Assembly: GCA_023053545.1 (NCBI GenBank)
Contig: JAKZAN010000001.1
Location: 2,190,565-2,254,564 of the forward strand
Reading direction: 5' to 3'
Length of the DNA stretch: 64,000 bases
From: Lepidurus packardi
Taxonomy: Eukaryota > Arthropoda > Branchiopoda > Notostraca > Triopsidae
Positions within the stretch are counted from its first letter, which is position 1; each line of letters opens with the position of its first letter. The position numbers and the translations under genes are program-made. Positions 50,401-61,494 of this stretch are shown in pieces. Under the pieces are notes generated by a model that saw only the letters and a program-made list of their open reading frames with translations, had not been told where the DNA came from and searched no databases.

Positions 50401-52787
50401 ATGAAAAGCAGTTGGTTACCGTGGATGTTAACGTTAGGAAGCGTGCTGAGTGTGTTGGAGGCGTTCCCAAATAATCCGAGTGGGTTAGGGATGATTAGCG
50501 GCGGCGGCGGCGGCTATTTAGACCACCATTGGAGCCACGGGGGCGTTTTGGGGGCGGGGCGATCAGCTCCACCTACTTGCGTGGATATTCCGCGCAATTT
50601 GTCGCTCTGCCACGGGATTGGCTACTCAAAAATGCGATTGCCTAACCTTTTAGAGCACGATTCTTTGGGGGAAGTTCTCCAGCAAGCCGCGTCGTGGGTC
50701 CCGCTCTTGAACGTGCGTTGCCACCCGGATACGCAACTTTTTTTGTGCTCGCTCTTCTCGCCAGTTTGCTTGGACCGCCCCATTTACCCTTGCCGAGACT
50801 TGTGCGAGAAAGTGCGGACAGGCTGCGAAGGTCGCATGAAAACATACGGCTATCCTTGGCCGGATATGTTCCGCTGCGACAAATTTCCGCTTGATAACGA
50901 CATGTGTATCACGCCGATGGCCGGTGCTGCCACGTCCACAGGATCCGGTAGCAGTAGTTCTAGTAGTCCTAGCTCTACTAACTCGCAAGGCAGCAAAGCC
51001 TGGGCGGGGCCAGGTAAAATTTTGAGCAGATCCAACATCTTATAAGTTTGTAATGTTGTAAAACTAACAGAGAATTATAAACTTTTTCTTCAGGATTTGT
51101 AATACTCTTGTGTTCCTAAGTGATGAGGAAGAATCCTAATTCCAAAACAAAATGCACTAAAAATGAAAGCTACTTTTTTTTAGAAATGGGATAACTGGAT
51201 GCGTTAGAAACCCCTAGGAAGATAGTCGATTTCCAAGTCTGATAATTTTTTTTGGTACTATACTCGTAAAACGGAATATATTCTGAGAAATAAGACAGCG
51301 ATTTTGACGTCTTAGGTAGACTAAAAGAGAGACTAGATATATTGTGTTGGCATATTTTGGCTGCGGGAATAAAAATTTGCTAACGCAAACGAGTATCAAC
51401 TAAACAATAGCAAAGTACACAAAGTTGAGCCAAATTCACCAAAAATATCACGTTAAGTGCTTTCATCTTCTCGTAAAATTCTGCGTATTTAAAAGGACAT
51501 TAACTATCCCAAGTTCGTAGTTAGCCAAATTTCGCAATTTTCCAGTTTTCGTATTTCTATTTTTCCTGCGTTATCCTAGATCTCTGTTTCTCCGCTTACA
51601 CTGTCACTGAGGAATTTGAAAAGAAAATATATTCACATATAGGAAATAAATCCAACGGAAATTCTTCCATGTTAAAAGTTCTGCTACAAGCTAAGATGTC
51701 TATTTACGTATACATAAGGAAATAAACTTGCTTTGAGCTTTCCACGCTTGAAAAGTTTCATTTCCCTTTGAAAAACAAGCCCTGTTCAACCTCTGCTTGT
51801 TAAACAGTTTGCCTTTTCCGCAAATATACCAAGCTTGACCAAATATTCCCGTTCTCCCACAAGTTTCGTGTATTTTCTTAGGCGAGTGCGGGGCATGCCA
51901 CCAGGTCGACACCTATGAAAACATCCTGGATCATTACTGTAGAGCAGATTTTGGTATACTGACATAATAATGATAATAATTAAAACACTTTTATAACATG
52001 TCTTTTATTTTACCTTCGATTAGTGATACGGGGTAAAGGACGTAAAGCGAAAAAAACGAAAATTATGGTGAAAAAAGTCAAAATCCTCAAAGTGGGCGGA
52101 CCCTTAAAAGAGGCGTGGCGACGACCTTCGCAACGCGCAGGTGCATCCGGAGGTGGCCGAACTGCCTTGAGCTTAGAACTACCCGGCGAAACCTGCTGTG
52201 ACGCTATGCTCCGCCCACCAGCGGGTGATAAGCTACTCATCATGGGAACTCAACTCGGCTCCGAGTTAATTCCAACGTTTATTCTTCCATGGAACAAAAG
52301 ATCCAAAGTAATGAAAATGTTTAAAAAATTATTTTATAAACATTTATATTATTTTAATACTAGCTAAATTTCAATGTCCATATCGAAAATTCATATTCGT
52401 GAAAAAAATAATCCATTGATCTTTCGCTGTTTTCAGACTATTAGATCTGCGGTAAAAGCGTTCAAGAAATTCAATTGCTCAGACCCTAAATCGGTCTTTG
52501 GGGATGGTCACCTAAGCCAAGCCCACTTAGGCACGCCCACGAACAACGACACCGGTCGGCGCAAACGTGGAGGACGAAACAAGCTCCACCCCAATAATTC
52601 CACCATTATTGAACCTGCAGAAACCCCTTCAACCATCCAAGGCCCTCGAAACAAACACAAATCAAAAGTCACGCCTTTGTCCACTACTCCGGCTCCAACT
52701 TCGACCGCTTCGAGTCCACCGGAGAGAAGAAATGGAAATAAGAAGAGCAGACCACGAAATACACCCACGCCCGTGCCCGATTCCTAG
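50401..52787 (+). CDS. SFRP: Secreted frizzled-related protein (CRD plus netrin-like domain)
   Basis: Exons: 50401-51013, 51882-51953, 52024-52307, 52437-52787, giving 439 residues. The start chosen is MKSSWLPWMLTLGSVLSVLEA, a good signal peptide; an in-frame ATG at 50335 would put 22 polar residues ahead of it. The frizzled-type cysteine-rich domain has ten cysteines from CVDIPRNLSLCHGIGY through RCHPDTQLFLCSLFSPVC and PCRDLCEKVRTGCE to RCDKFPLDNDMC. After a Ser-rich linker comes a netrin-like domain with six cysteines (ECGACHQVD, HYCRADF, ETCCDAM, KKFNCS), a KKVKILK basic stretch and DKLLIMG. No seven-pass region follows, so it is an SFRP, not a Frizzled. Such proteins bind Wnt or Frizzled outside the cell. 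It has an unusual basic, Pro/Thr-rich tail of roughly 90 residues. Confidence 0.93.
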
Positions 52788-52991
52788 GAAATAGAACGTG
52801 AAAAGAAATAATAGTACATAACCCTAAGCGCTTCTTCCGCCCCGCCCCACCCCACCAGTGAAATCCATTTGTTTGGGTCATGAAAAAAATCGACCGCTTT
52901 GCTTTACATTTCAATCTCCTTTTCTTAACACTTGTAAAACTGTACATAGTGGTTGTTTTTTAAGGATTTTTTTTACTTTTTGTTTCCTAAC

Positions 52992-55015
52992 TTAAGATTC
53001 TTCAGTTGGATTTTGTTGTTTTGGGTTGGGCAAAAACGCCGTCTCGTCTAAATCGAGAAGCTTCGTGCCCAAATTTCCTTCCCGGAAAGCTCTGACAACA
53101 ATTTGGGCGGCGGTAACAATGTTGGGCTGCGAGCGAAGACTCCCTTAAAAAAAATGAGAAAAAAACATGCTATTTTTAGCTTCCAGCTTTTTGTCTTTTT
53201 TTCCTATAAAAGTAAATGCATAAATAATTTCTTTTCACAGCAGATAAAGAAAGAAACAAATAAAATTTTTTAAAATGCTTGGAATTTGTGAAAGGAATGA
53301 GTCATAAAACGTCTCCCCAATACAACTCTTGTACATTAAAATAAATGCCCTTTCCCCCTGTTTGTTATACGAAAATTGTTTTCTTTTATTTCTGGAAAAC
53401 TGAAAATTCGATCTTTCGGTTCTGTTGGTCTATGTGTGCACTGTGTCAATACAAAACGCCAAATATGGTAGCCTAATTATTACGTGCCTACCTGGTGTTC
53501 ACAAACCCTCATAGAAGCTTTATTAATATCATTATTATTATTATTACTGGATTTGATTTGTTCAAAACTCGGTTTAGCGCAATTTAAATGTCCAACCCTC
53601 TTTTGTATACTATCTGGTATTGTAAATTCAAAAAAAACAATCTAAAGCAAATCTTATCCTTTCGAGATAAATTAATGCTTCAAAACATGTTTTCAGTTAC
53701 CATCAGGCATTCTGACTCGTTGATGAAGATTGCGGGCGACAGCTACAGGCACTAACCACTCAAGAACGTTATCCACGGGGCCTTGTAACTCGAAAACTTG
53801 TGCGTACCTACGTAAAAAAAAAGCCACAAAAAACGTAATCACACATATTACCAGTCAGAAAAAGAACTACAACTACAGTACTTGAAATCCTGTGTTTTGT
53901 TGAGCCAAAAGAGGAGAAAGTCCGCCATGATGACTTCGCCCACCAAATGGTCCTTCAAGGTACCTGCCAAGGGGCCAAAAAAAAGTTATTTATGGCGGTT
54001 ATTACACATCCCCAGGCTTGACTAACAAGGTAATATCATCTACGATTGTTTAGCAGGTAAATTTGACACCTGAGGTGATACCTAATAGTCTCATATTAAA
54101 TAACAGTAGGAAACAATACACCAAACTTGTTCTGCGAGCACTAAAAAAGCTCTTAAAACATTCATCAATTTATCGAGCGACAAAAAGAAACCAAAAAGTC
54201 TCTGCTTACCACAAAGGGCTAACTTGAGACCAGCCACAATGGAATCCACACGAGGGTTCATAATCCCTGGTGTATCGAGGAGATAAACCGGCGGATTTTC
54301 CGAGATTTTGATCCTTTCTTGCACACTGCGAGTTATGCCAGCTACTGCGCCCACAGCTGAAGCTTTTCCTTTTCTTAAATGTCGACTCCTCAGCATATTG
54401 ATAAAAGAAGACTTTCCCACGTTAGGAACGCCAATGACCATCATTGCATAATCACCCACATGGCTGCGATTAAATCGATCACTTTCTGCGATTAAGTCAA
54501 CACCTAGTTTCATAACCTGTTAAAAATAGACTTCATAACATATTAGATTCCACAACCTAACGCAAGATTTGACGAAATAGTTTACCGATTTTAGGCCAGG
54601 ACACTTTTGGTCTTTGCAGTTTGTGAACAAAACGTGTTTTACACCTTCTTCTTGGGTCAAACGCTCCAGAATGTTTTTTTTATACTTGTCATCGATGAGA
54701 TCAGACTTATTAAGGATTAAAATATGGGGTTTAATACCCAAAACCGTTTGGCTGAACTTAGGATTCCGCCCAGAAAAGGGAATTCTGGCATCATGTACTT
54801 CAATCACGCAATCCACAGTTTTTAAACGAGCTTCCATCTGCTTTAAACCTAAGCATATAAACGTAAGAATATAAATGGATTAAGTGTCGAGAAAACCTGG
54901 GCTTACCTTTTCCCATGTGACCTGGGAACCAATGCAGAACGTTGTGATCCGGCATGGAGAATGACTTGCGGAATTTCATGGCATTATTAGCAAAATTTAC
55001 AGCGAAAACACGCAT
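52992..55015 (-). CDS. MTG1: Mitochondrial ribosome-associated GTPase 1
   Basis: Exons, in transcript order: 55015-54907, 54848-54586, 54516-54210, 53963-53882, 53807-53701, 53143-52992, giving 339 residues (human 334). The GTPase is circularly permuted, as in the YlqF/MTG1 family: VIEVHDARIPFSGRNP and the G4 motif NKSD come before the P-loop GVPNVGKSS and the G3 motif DTPG. WFPGHMGKG near residue 30 is the family N-terminal block. KLALCGTLKDHLVGE and the C-terminal QPNIVTAAQIVVRAFREGNLG complete it. The family helps assemble the mitochondrial large ribosomal subunit. The last intron is 557 bases, against about 60-250 for the others. The gene converges on SFRP with about 200 bases between stops. 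Confidence 0.94.
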
Positions 55016-55356
55016 ACTTCTCTAGTTTAATAGCTCTTCCTATTAATATGCTGATTTAATGCAAAAAAACACTTCAACGTGCCTGAAAATCAGCTTAAAT
55101 AACAAAATAACAGCACATGTTTTCTTCACGTGGAAGTCCTCTAGTATATCAATAATTGGATTTAATCAGTATCGAGATAGAATCGAGATTGATGTCATAT
55201 TACAAACAAACAACGCGGGAGATTCAAAGCGTGTATACTCCAAAATGTTAAAAAATGTATAAATACTTGATTCACATGTAAAAATGGGTGACAAGAACAT
55301 AATCAGGCGCATTAAGAAAGCTCGAAAAAGCTTTGTTAAAAGCTCTGGAACACTTT
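55016..55356. other. Intergenic region, MTG1 start to JARID2 stop
   Basis: 341 AT-rich bases between two minus-strand genes. They should hold the JARID2 3' UTR and the MTG1 promoter. No gene is seen. Confidence 0.4.
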
Positions 55357-58300
55357 CTACTTATTATATCTGGCAGTTCCAGCACTTTGCTGTAGGTCTT
55401 GTAGTTCCTCCTACAACAGAAAACACTTAAAAATTCCTAAATGTAAAACCTTAAAATATTACCTCTGTATATGAATAATTCACCGTGAACTTCTTAGCAG
55501 TGACAATCCCAGCTTTGCGTAGTACCGCAACCCCATGTTCCAAGCAAAACGAATTATCCTCATGATCCAAAACCTGAAAATCAATCCAAAGAACTCTTTC
55601 AGTTCCCTTGGAGAGATACCAAAAAAATTAAAATCTAAAAAAGAAATCCCTTACTCTAGACAAGAATAAATTCTTGCGACAAGAATCACATTCCCACTCT
55701 TCATCCACATCAGGCGTCGTCCCGACCGAAGTTTTTCGTCCCTTCCCAACCTTATTCTTAGCCCACACGACTCGTTCCCATCGTCCCACCCCCAATTTCC
55801 TCAACGCTTGCCGGCCTTTACACTCGTTCGACACCAAAACCACCAAAAGCGGCTTGATCTTCGCCCAAATTTTCGCACTTGTCCTTCCATCTTGGGCGAG
55901 GTTTACCACCAAACGATCCAAACTAAAAACAGTTGGTTCGCAGCTCAACTTTGCCTCCTAGAAAAAAAAACTAACTTGAATGCCAATCTTTTACAGCTAA
56001 AATAATTATAATGTTGTCTTCAGGTTTAACCTTACCTCAAATAGCTGTTGTGCAGAGTCTAACCAATCCAAAGGCGCAAAATAAACGCTTTCCGAGACGG
56101 AGTACCCCGTTCCCACAGACGATATAAACGCCCGCGGCCAAATGACCATAAACTGCCCCGGTTCTTGTACCGTGCGACATACGTTCACACCTTCTTGTTT
56201 TAAGACATGGGGCGGAACCATGACAGTATCCGAGGGAAGCCACACGCTTTTTTCTCGGATTAAATCTGGAGTTAATTTCTTTAAAGCGTCGCGGAAAACG
56301 GTCGCTTGCTCCGCCCCTACGCCGTACCACACTTTGCCCACTCCAGTGTGCAAATACTCGATCCAGGGCAAGCCATGGGGATCCCGGTACCAGCAGCATG
56401 TACTAAACAGCATATTCAAATGCAACGTGGGCAATGTGACGCCCATAAGTGCGCCCATGGCTTTGAGTAAGGATTGCTGGTCACTGCTCAAGACTTTAAG
56501 GTTCCAGGGATGTTTTTCGATTTTCGCAGATGGGAATCCATAGTCGCCCGTCAAGCCCGTGTCGATCGATCCCCCCAAAACAGAGATATGCCGATGTCCA
56601 CCTTCCACAAATTGCCAATAGAGCTTTTCCAGAAGAAGCGTGCTGTTGTTTTTGGCTTCGGCGGGACATAAAGCCGAGTATACGTGGCAAGCTGTGCGGT
56701 AGAAGCTGCTCAAGGTGATACTTTTATCCTATAATCATAAATGTTTTTTTTTATTTTATTAATTTTTAAAAAAGACATTTCCATGTTTTTCCAGCTACTT
56801 TGACAATACATTCGTCCGAGTCCTCGTCACTATCTTCAGACGATTCTTCCTCGGAGTCTGCAATGGGCTTGTTGAGATCCTCCTGGTCTTTCCGGCGCCG
56901 CAATTCGCGTTCCTGGTACTTCTTATCCACTTGGGTTAAAAGTTGCCGCCGATCTGCTTCACTTAGTGCGGCGTAGGGCAGAATATACTTCACATAAACT
57001 GAGTCTAAACGAGTGTTCACGCCAGGAACAGACGGCACGCCCAGTAATTCACCTACTTTGGCCCAGCGCCCTCTTTCCATTACCTAAAATTCATATTGAA
57101 ATAAGGTTAGATTTTAGGCAAAACGTAAACGCCCTCCGTTAAAAAGCAGGAAAAATAAAAATGATTAATAAGTAAAAAAAGCGGTAATTATGCATTTACC
57201 CACTAGAATGCAACAGTGGACTAGGGTGCAATTTTGTTGTCTTTTTTCACAAAAATAACAATACCTGAGTAATGCCCCCTTGGGCTTCTACTGCGTGGTA
57301 TAACTGGGGCAGATCCACTTCTACACCCCCTAAAGAGGGTAAATGCGTGCAGTCAATCTTCAAGCTGCGTAGATGCTTGCGTAAAGCTGCCAGCGTGCGT
57401 GAATTGGGTCCCCAGCGTCGCCATGTGCGATGAATGTAGTGCCTGTAGCCCGTAAAGCGCAAGTCTTCTTGCAAATTGCACTCGGGGCGAAAACTCGAAG
57501 GAGGTATAATACGACAAATGCCGAAAGGCTCCGCTTCCGCACGAATGCGTCGCAGATACGTTAAGGGATCGGCCCATTCCGCTTCTGTAGGTTTAAAAAC
57601 CGGAGCTTCACTCACGTCCTTGCTGTTGTAGTTGGAAGACACTGGAGCTGGGTCCACAGGCTTGAGAACATGCGAGCTAGGACCAGTCTAATAGTTAAAT
57701 GAAAAGGGTAAAAAATTGAACCCACAAATTCTAGAATTTTCAAGTTTACCCAAGACTTCTGACTGAGTGGAGTGCTCTCTTTGATTCGACTCTCGGCTAA
57801 ACGCCTACTTTTCGGGACTATAGCCTCACTGCTCCCATTAATTTCCAGATTTCTCCTTAAATGTAAAAAAAACCCACCAATATATTAAATTAAGATTTAG
57901 ATAATTTTCACCCAAAACGCACTTTTTGGCAGTTCTAGTCTCTCGTTTGCTTTCCACTTCTTTTGTTACTTCCACAGGGTTGTGTAATGTCTTTTTAGCA
58001 GCTTGGATCAGTTTATCTCGTAACTGAGTCAATTCTGGCTGTTTTTTCCCGCTTTTACCTATACTAAAGACACTTTGACTACTTTTACTGCGAGTTATTG
58101 GCTTTGAAGGCAATTTTTGTCCCACAGGCTCTTCTTGGACTGCCTTTCTTCTGGTTTTCACACCAAGGGAGAATTCAGGTTCCTTGCTTCTCATTTCTGT
58201 CTCCGATTCCGCTCTACTTTTGTCCAACATTTCGTTTTTTTTCCTACCATCAAACAAGAAATTGATCAATACATTTTGATTTTAAAACATATCAATTTAA

Positions 58301-59608
58301 TTTCTGAATTACTTGACGGAAAGGGAGGGAACGCTACGTGAGGCTATTCGTTGGAGCAACGTGCTACGGCGTGTTGGACGAGGCGTAAGAGTTTCTTCTT
58401 CTGAGCTACATTCGTCAGTTTCATTGCTTTCCACTTCTTCGTCACCATCCTCATCTTCGTTCCCCATAAGGCTGAGACAAACCGTGGCCACTTCTTTGGT
58501 TTTGCGACTCAAGTTTCGTCTCAAGCGGGGTTTTTTCTTGTCCGTTTTGGGAGTTACATTCAAGATAGCCGAAGCGGGGGTTTTTAATTGCGTGCCTTTA
58601 CGCGTTGTCATGCCTACTTTTTTCTCTGCCATTCCTTCAGAGGACTCTTTCGGAGAGGTAACCCGACTTCGGGGACTAGAACGGTTACTTTCTTGCGACA
58701 TACCTGAAAGACAAAATAAAGTAAGTTAGAATAAACCTACGCCATGGAAGATGTTTGAGCCTACGACTTGGTGACTTCGTTTTTCTTTCCAATTTGATGG
58801 ACGATTTTAGTGAAGCAGGTCGGACAGAGCGCATTTTCATTCGGGCCACATTCCAACTAAGAACTCGAGTGGAAAGTCTGGTCAGCATTCGACTCGCAAA
58901 CGCTGAATGACTGCGGGCTACAGGTGGGCGAATACTTTTTGGACTAACTTGCTGAACTTTAGGCGTTGAATTAGTCTTTTCGGACTCTTGTTTAGCGACA
59001 ACTAAATAAATCAATTTATTATGATAAACACGAGATTCTAAGACAAAAATTACGAATACTTGGCGTTAGAATCTGCACTTCCTTCTTGAGAGCTTCTGAA
59101 ATCTATGAAAATGAAAGACGATTAAAAGTTGTCCCATGAGTACTGAGTAGACATCGTAATACTTTTGGTTCCGGTTCGGAAACTTTGGGAGTAAGGGGCA
59201 AGGGAGATTCGTGTGAGATTTTGCTGTCTGAGGTTTCAGTCGGCCCTTTGGGCTGTGAACGGGGAACTAGCCCCAGAACTTCCATAGGTGGGAGTAGAGA
59301 GCTTCCTATATAAAAAAATGCTTTAAGACAAACTAGTCCTTTTGTTTGTTTTTTTTTTCTTAGCCCTTACCTCGAAAACAAAGGAAGGCTAAAAAGTCTT
59401 CTGTTTTAGGGCAGCATCCTGGGAATGCGTCTTTATATTTATCTTGAGTAGCTACAGTGGTTGGGCTGTTGGTACAGGAGGAAGAAATGGTCTTGTCTTT
59501 CTCCTTGGGGGTTCTGCTACTTTTAATATTAGAGGCATTATGGGAGCATCTAGAGCCCAAACCATGCAACGATGCCTGTGCAAACTTTCGCTGTGCTTGT
59601 ACCTTCAT
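55357..59608 (-). CDS. JARID2: JARID2, jumonji/ARID cofactor of PRC2
   Basis: Exons, in transcript order: 59608-59371, 59305-59163, 59102-59060, 59001-58741, 58703-58313, 58243-57923, 57855-57750, 57687-57265, 57083-56799, 56728-56036, 55957-55655, 55573-55463, 55410-55357, giving 1123 residues. The N-terminus has MKVQAQRKFAQ and later PKTEDFLAFLCFRG, both as in vertebrate JARID2. A long basic, Ser-rich region follows. JmjN is APVFKPTEAEWADPLTYL to GICRIIPPSSFRPEC. The ARID domain is RKHLRSLKIDCTHLP through VDLPQLYHAVEAQGGITQ to VKYILPY. JmjC has PWNLKVL, FSTCCWYRDPHGLPWIEYLH and GYSVSESVYFAPLDW; the iron-binding H-x-E/D is replaced by Y-R-D, so it should be catalytically inactive like the vertebrate protein. 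A C-terminal zinc finger (CDSCRKNLFL, FCLEHG) follows. JARID2 recruits and stimulates PRC2. The start lies 360 bases from the divergent MZT1 start. Confidence 0.93.
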
Positions 59609-59968
59609 CACTTAAGAGTATAATCACTTAATTTGACACTTATCACGTTAAAAATGTGAAACAATTGTAAGAGAAATGCACGTACAACTTCCCTATCCAG
59701 CTTTGTTTTGACTTTTAACTATCGATTGGAAGTTTTATGATCATCACATCATTTCGACTCTCAATTTAAGAATCGATTCCTTAGAACATCGATTTTAGTC
59801 TTAGATATAAAATATTTATGTTTCCCCACTAATTTGGGAATTGGAATGGATTTTTAGAAACGGATCGTTTACGGAGAGATTAGTCTGTTAAATCTACACA
59901 CTAGTTAGCCAGTTACAGGTAATTAGATTATCTTTGATTTCACAGGTTTAATCTGTTTTTTTTTTAGT
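59609..59968. promoter_or_regulatory. Probable bidirectional promoter, JARID2/MZT1
   Basis: 360 bases between divergent start codons. Three ATCGAT sites lie within 73 bases (59721-59726, 59772-59777, 59788-59793). TTTTTTTTAG just before the MZT1 ATG could be the acceptor of a 5'-UTR intron. Confidence 0.5.
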
Positions 59969-60178
59969 ATGACTAGCAACAACCCAGTAGCAACGCTCAA
60001 CATGCGGGAAAGCTTCAGGATTTTGAAAACTTTATCGGATTTGCTGGAAACCGGATTGGATAATGAAACGCTGGCAATTTGTCTCAAGCTGTGTGAGAAT
60101 GGTATGAGCCCTACTGCTCTTGCTAATCTTATTCTAATGTTGAGATCTCAAAAGCCACATAAAAACACTGAAGTGTGA
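59969..60178 (+). CDS. MZT1: Mitotic-spindle organizing protein 1 (MOZART1)
   Basis: A single-exon ORF of 69 residues (human 82). It is small and helical: ESFRILKTLSDLLETGLDNETLAICLKLCENGMSPTALANLILMLR matches the MZT1 family core closely, with the conserved TGLD-ETL and C-LCE-G motifs. MZT1 binds GCP proteins and is needed to recruit the gamma-tubulin ring complex. The N-terminus is shorter than in vertebrates. Plus-strand AATAAA signals at 60246-60255 lie just before the MESD stop. Confidence 0.92.
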   Translation: MTSNNPVATLNMRESFRILKTLSDLLETGLDNETLAICLKLCENGMSPTALANLILMLRSQKPHKNTEV

Positions 60179-60277
60179 ATTATACTTGAAATAACATTAA
60201 CAATTAAAGCAAACGAATGAATTTCATGTAATCACTGTTCCCATAAATAAATAAATTTATAGGTTTAGAACCACACT

Positions 60278-61016
60278 TCACAACTCCTGTTTGGTCTTTT
60301 TCTTTGACTGTTTCTTTTCACTTTTCTCTAACTTTTTTCCAGGATAGGATTTATTCTCAATGCTAACCTCGGCACAGCGTTCTTGGTCTACAAGGAAATC
60401 TCTAGCTTCCCAAGCCTGAGAGCCATCTTTAAACATGAAAATGGCTCTATTATCATCCACCAAAAACCTGTCGAAATAAGATTTATACTCAATAGATTCT
60501 TGTATAATTTCAGCCATAAACAATGTTCCTACCTCTCGGCCTGAATATGACTATTCCATAGGGCACTCTGCCAAAGTTTTGTCAAGTCTTCCGTTTCTTG
60601 TCTAGTAGGTTTGCCCGAAACCGTCACAAATGTCATAAGCGTTTTCCCTTTCTTGGAGAGTTTTAAAACATTCTCTGGATTCGACATATCCACCTCGGAA
60701 AAATCTATTGGTTTAGGTTGACGTAAATGTTCTGGCAGCTCATCTTCAGGCAGAGGTTCTTCGTCTTCCTAGAAGGAAAGGCACGCAATTAATTAACTTA
60801 GAACTTTATTACTAGAAATTTCCTCTAATAAGCTTCATTTACAGTACTTACATCCCATTGTTCAAGCAATCTTTCTAAATCCGCATCATTATAGTCACGA
60901 ATATCTTTCTTTGCCCATTCAGGCTTTTCTATATTGTCTTTCTTTTTCCCCACAACGCAAATGATCATCAAAATTAGGAAAAAGAAGCCCACAACCACTT
61001 TCACGTGCATTTTCAT
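60278..61016 (-). CDS. MESD: MESD, endoplasmic reticulum chaperone for LRP-family receptors
   Basis: Exons, in transcript order: 61016-60852, 60768-60533, 60467-60278, giving 196 residues. MKMHVKVVVGFFFLILMIICVVG is a signal peptide; an in-frame ATG at 61040 would add eight residues. The core is strongly conserved: KKDIRDYNDADLERLLEQWD, LPEHLRQPKPIDFS, KKGKTLMTFVTVSG, RAIFMFKDGSQAWEARDFL and RCAEV. It ends KKKTKQEL, a KDEL-type retrieval signal; vertebrates end REDL and similar. MESD folds the beta-propeller/EGF modules of LRP5/6 and other LDL-receptor relatives and is required for canonical Wnt signalling. The stop lies 99 bases from the convergent MZT1 stop. Confidence 0.95.
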
Positions 61017-61494
61017 TTCAAGTAAACAGCGTCTGTACACGTGACTGGCGTGTTGACTCGTCGTTGGCCCATCTGAAATGAGGCGCCGAATTCAAATTAT
61101 AATTAAATTATATATAAAATTTGAGGAACAATGGAATGTGGGTGAGGTAAAGGGCTGAAAAAAGTAAACAAAATTATAATTTTAATTTCCTCCAAAATCA
61201 CCGCCATATTTCATAGTTGTGTTACTTTTTTTTTCAAACAATATGCAAAATGTTTTTAGAACATAAGCGAGTGTATTCTAAGTGTGTTGTACTGAAACAT
61301 TGAGGCTTTTGAGGAACAAGGGAATGTGGGTGGGGTAAAGGGATGAAAAAAGTAAACAAAATTAACCCAAGAACAAAAAATGCGACAAGAATGCAATTTG
61401 ATGACTGTACAGAATATCCAAGGAAGCCATGTCGCCATAAACTCAAAAGAGCAAACGTTATAAAAAACAACTGAGAAAGGTCAGGTCTTTAAGG
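61017..61494. other. Intergenic region, MESD start to AGAP stop
   Basis: 478 AT-rich bases holding the MESD promoter and AGAP 3' UTR. They contain a 55-base direct duplication (listed separately). Open frames at 61234-61470 are featureless. Confidence 0.5.
61121..61363. repeat. Pair of 55-base direct repeats
   Basis: Copy 1 at 61121-61175 and copy 2 at 61309-61363 both run from TTGAGGAACAA through GGAATGTGGGTG, GGTAAAGG and TGAAAAAAGTAAACAAAATT, with a few mismatches. They lie 188 bases apart. Confidence 0.75.

Noticed and set aside
61234-61470. Overlapping minus-strand open frames between MESD and AGAP
   Set aside because: They are hydrophobic chance frames that run through the duplicated 55-mer. 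No start context or family is seen.
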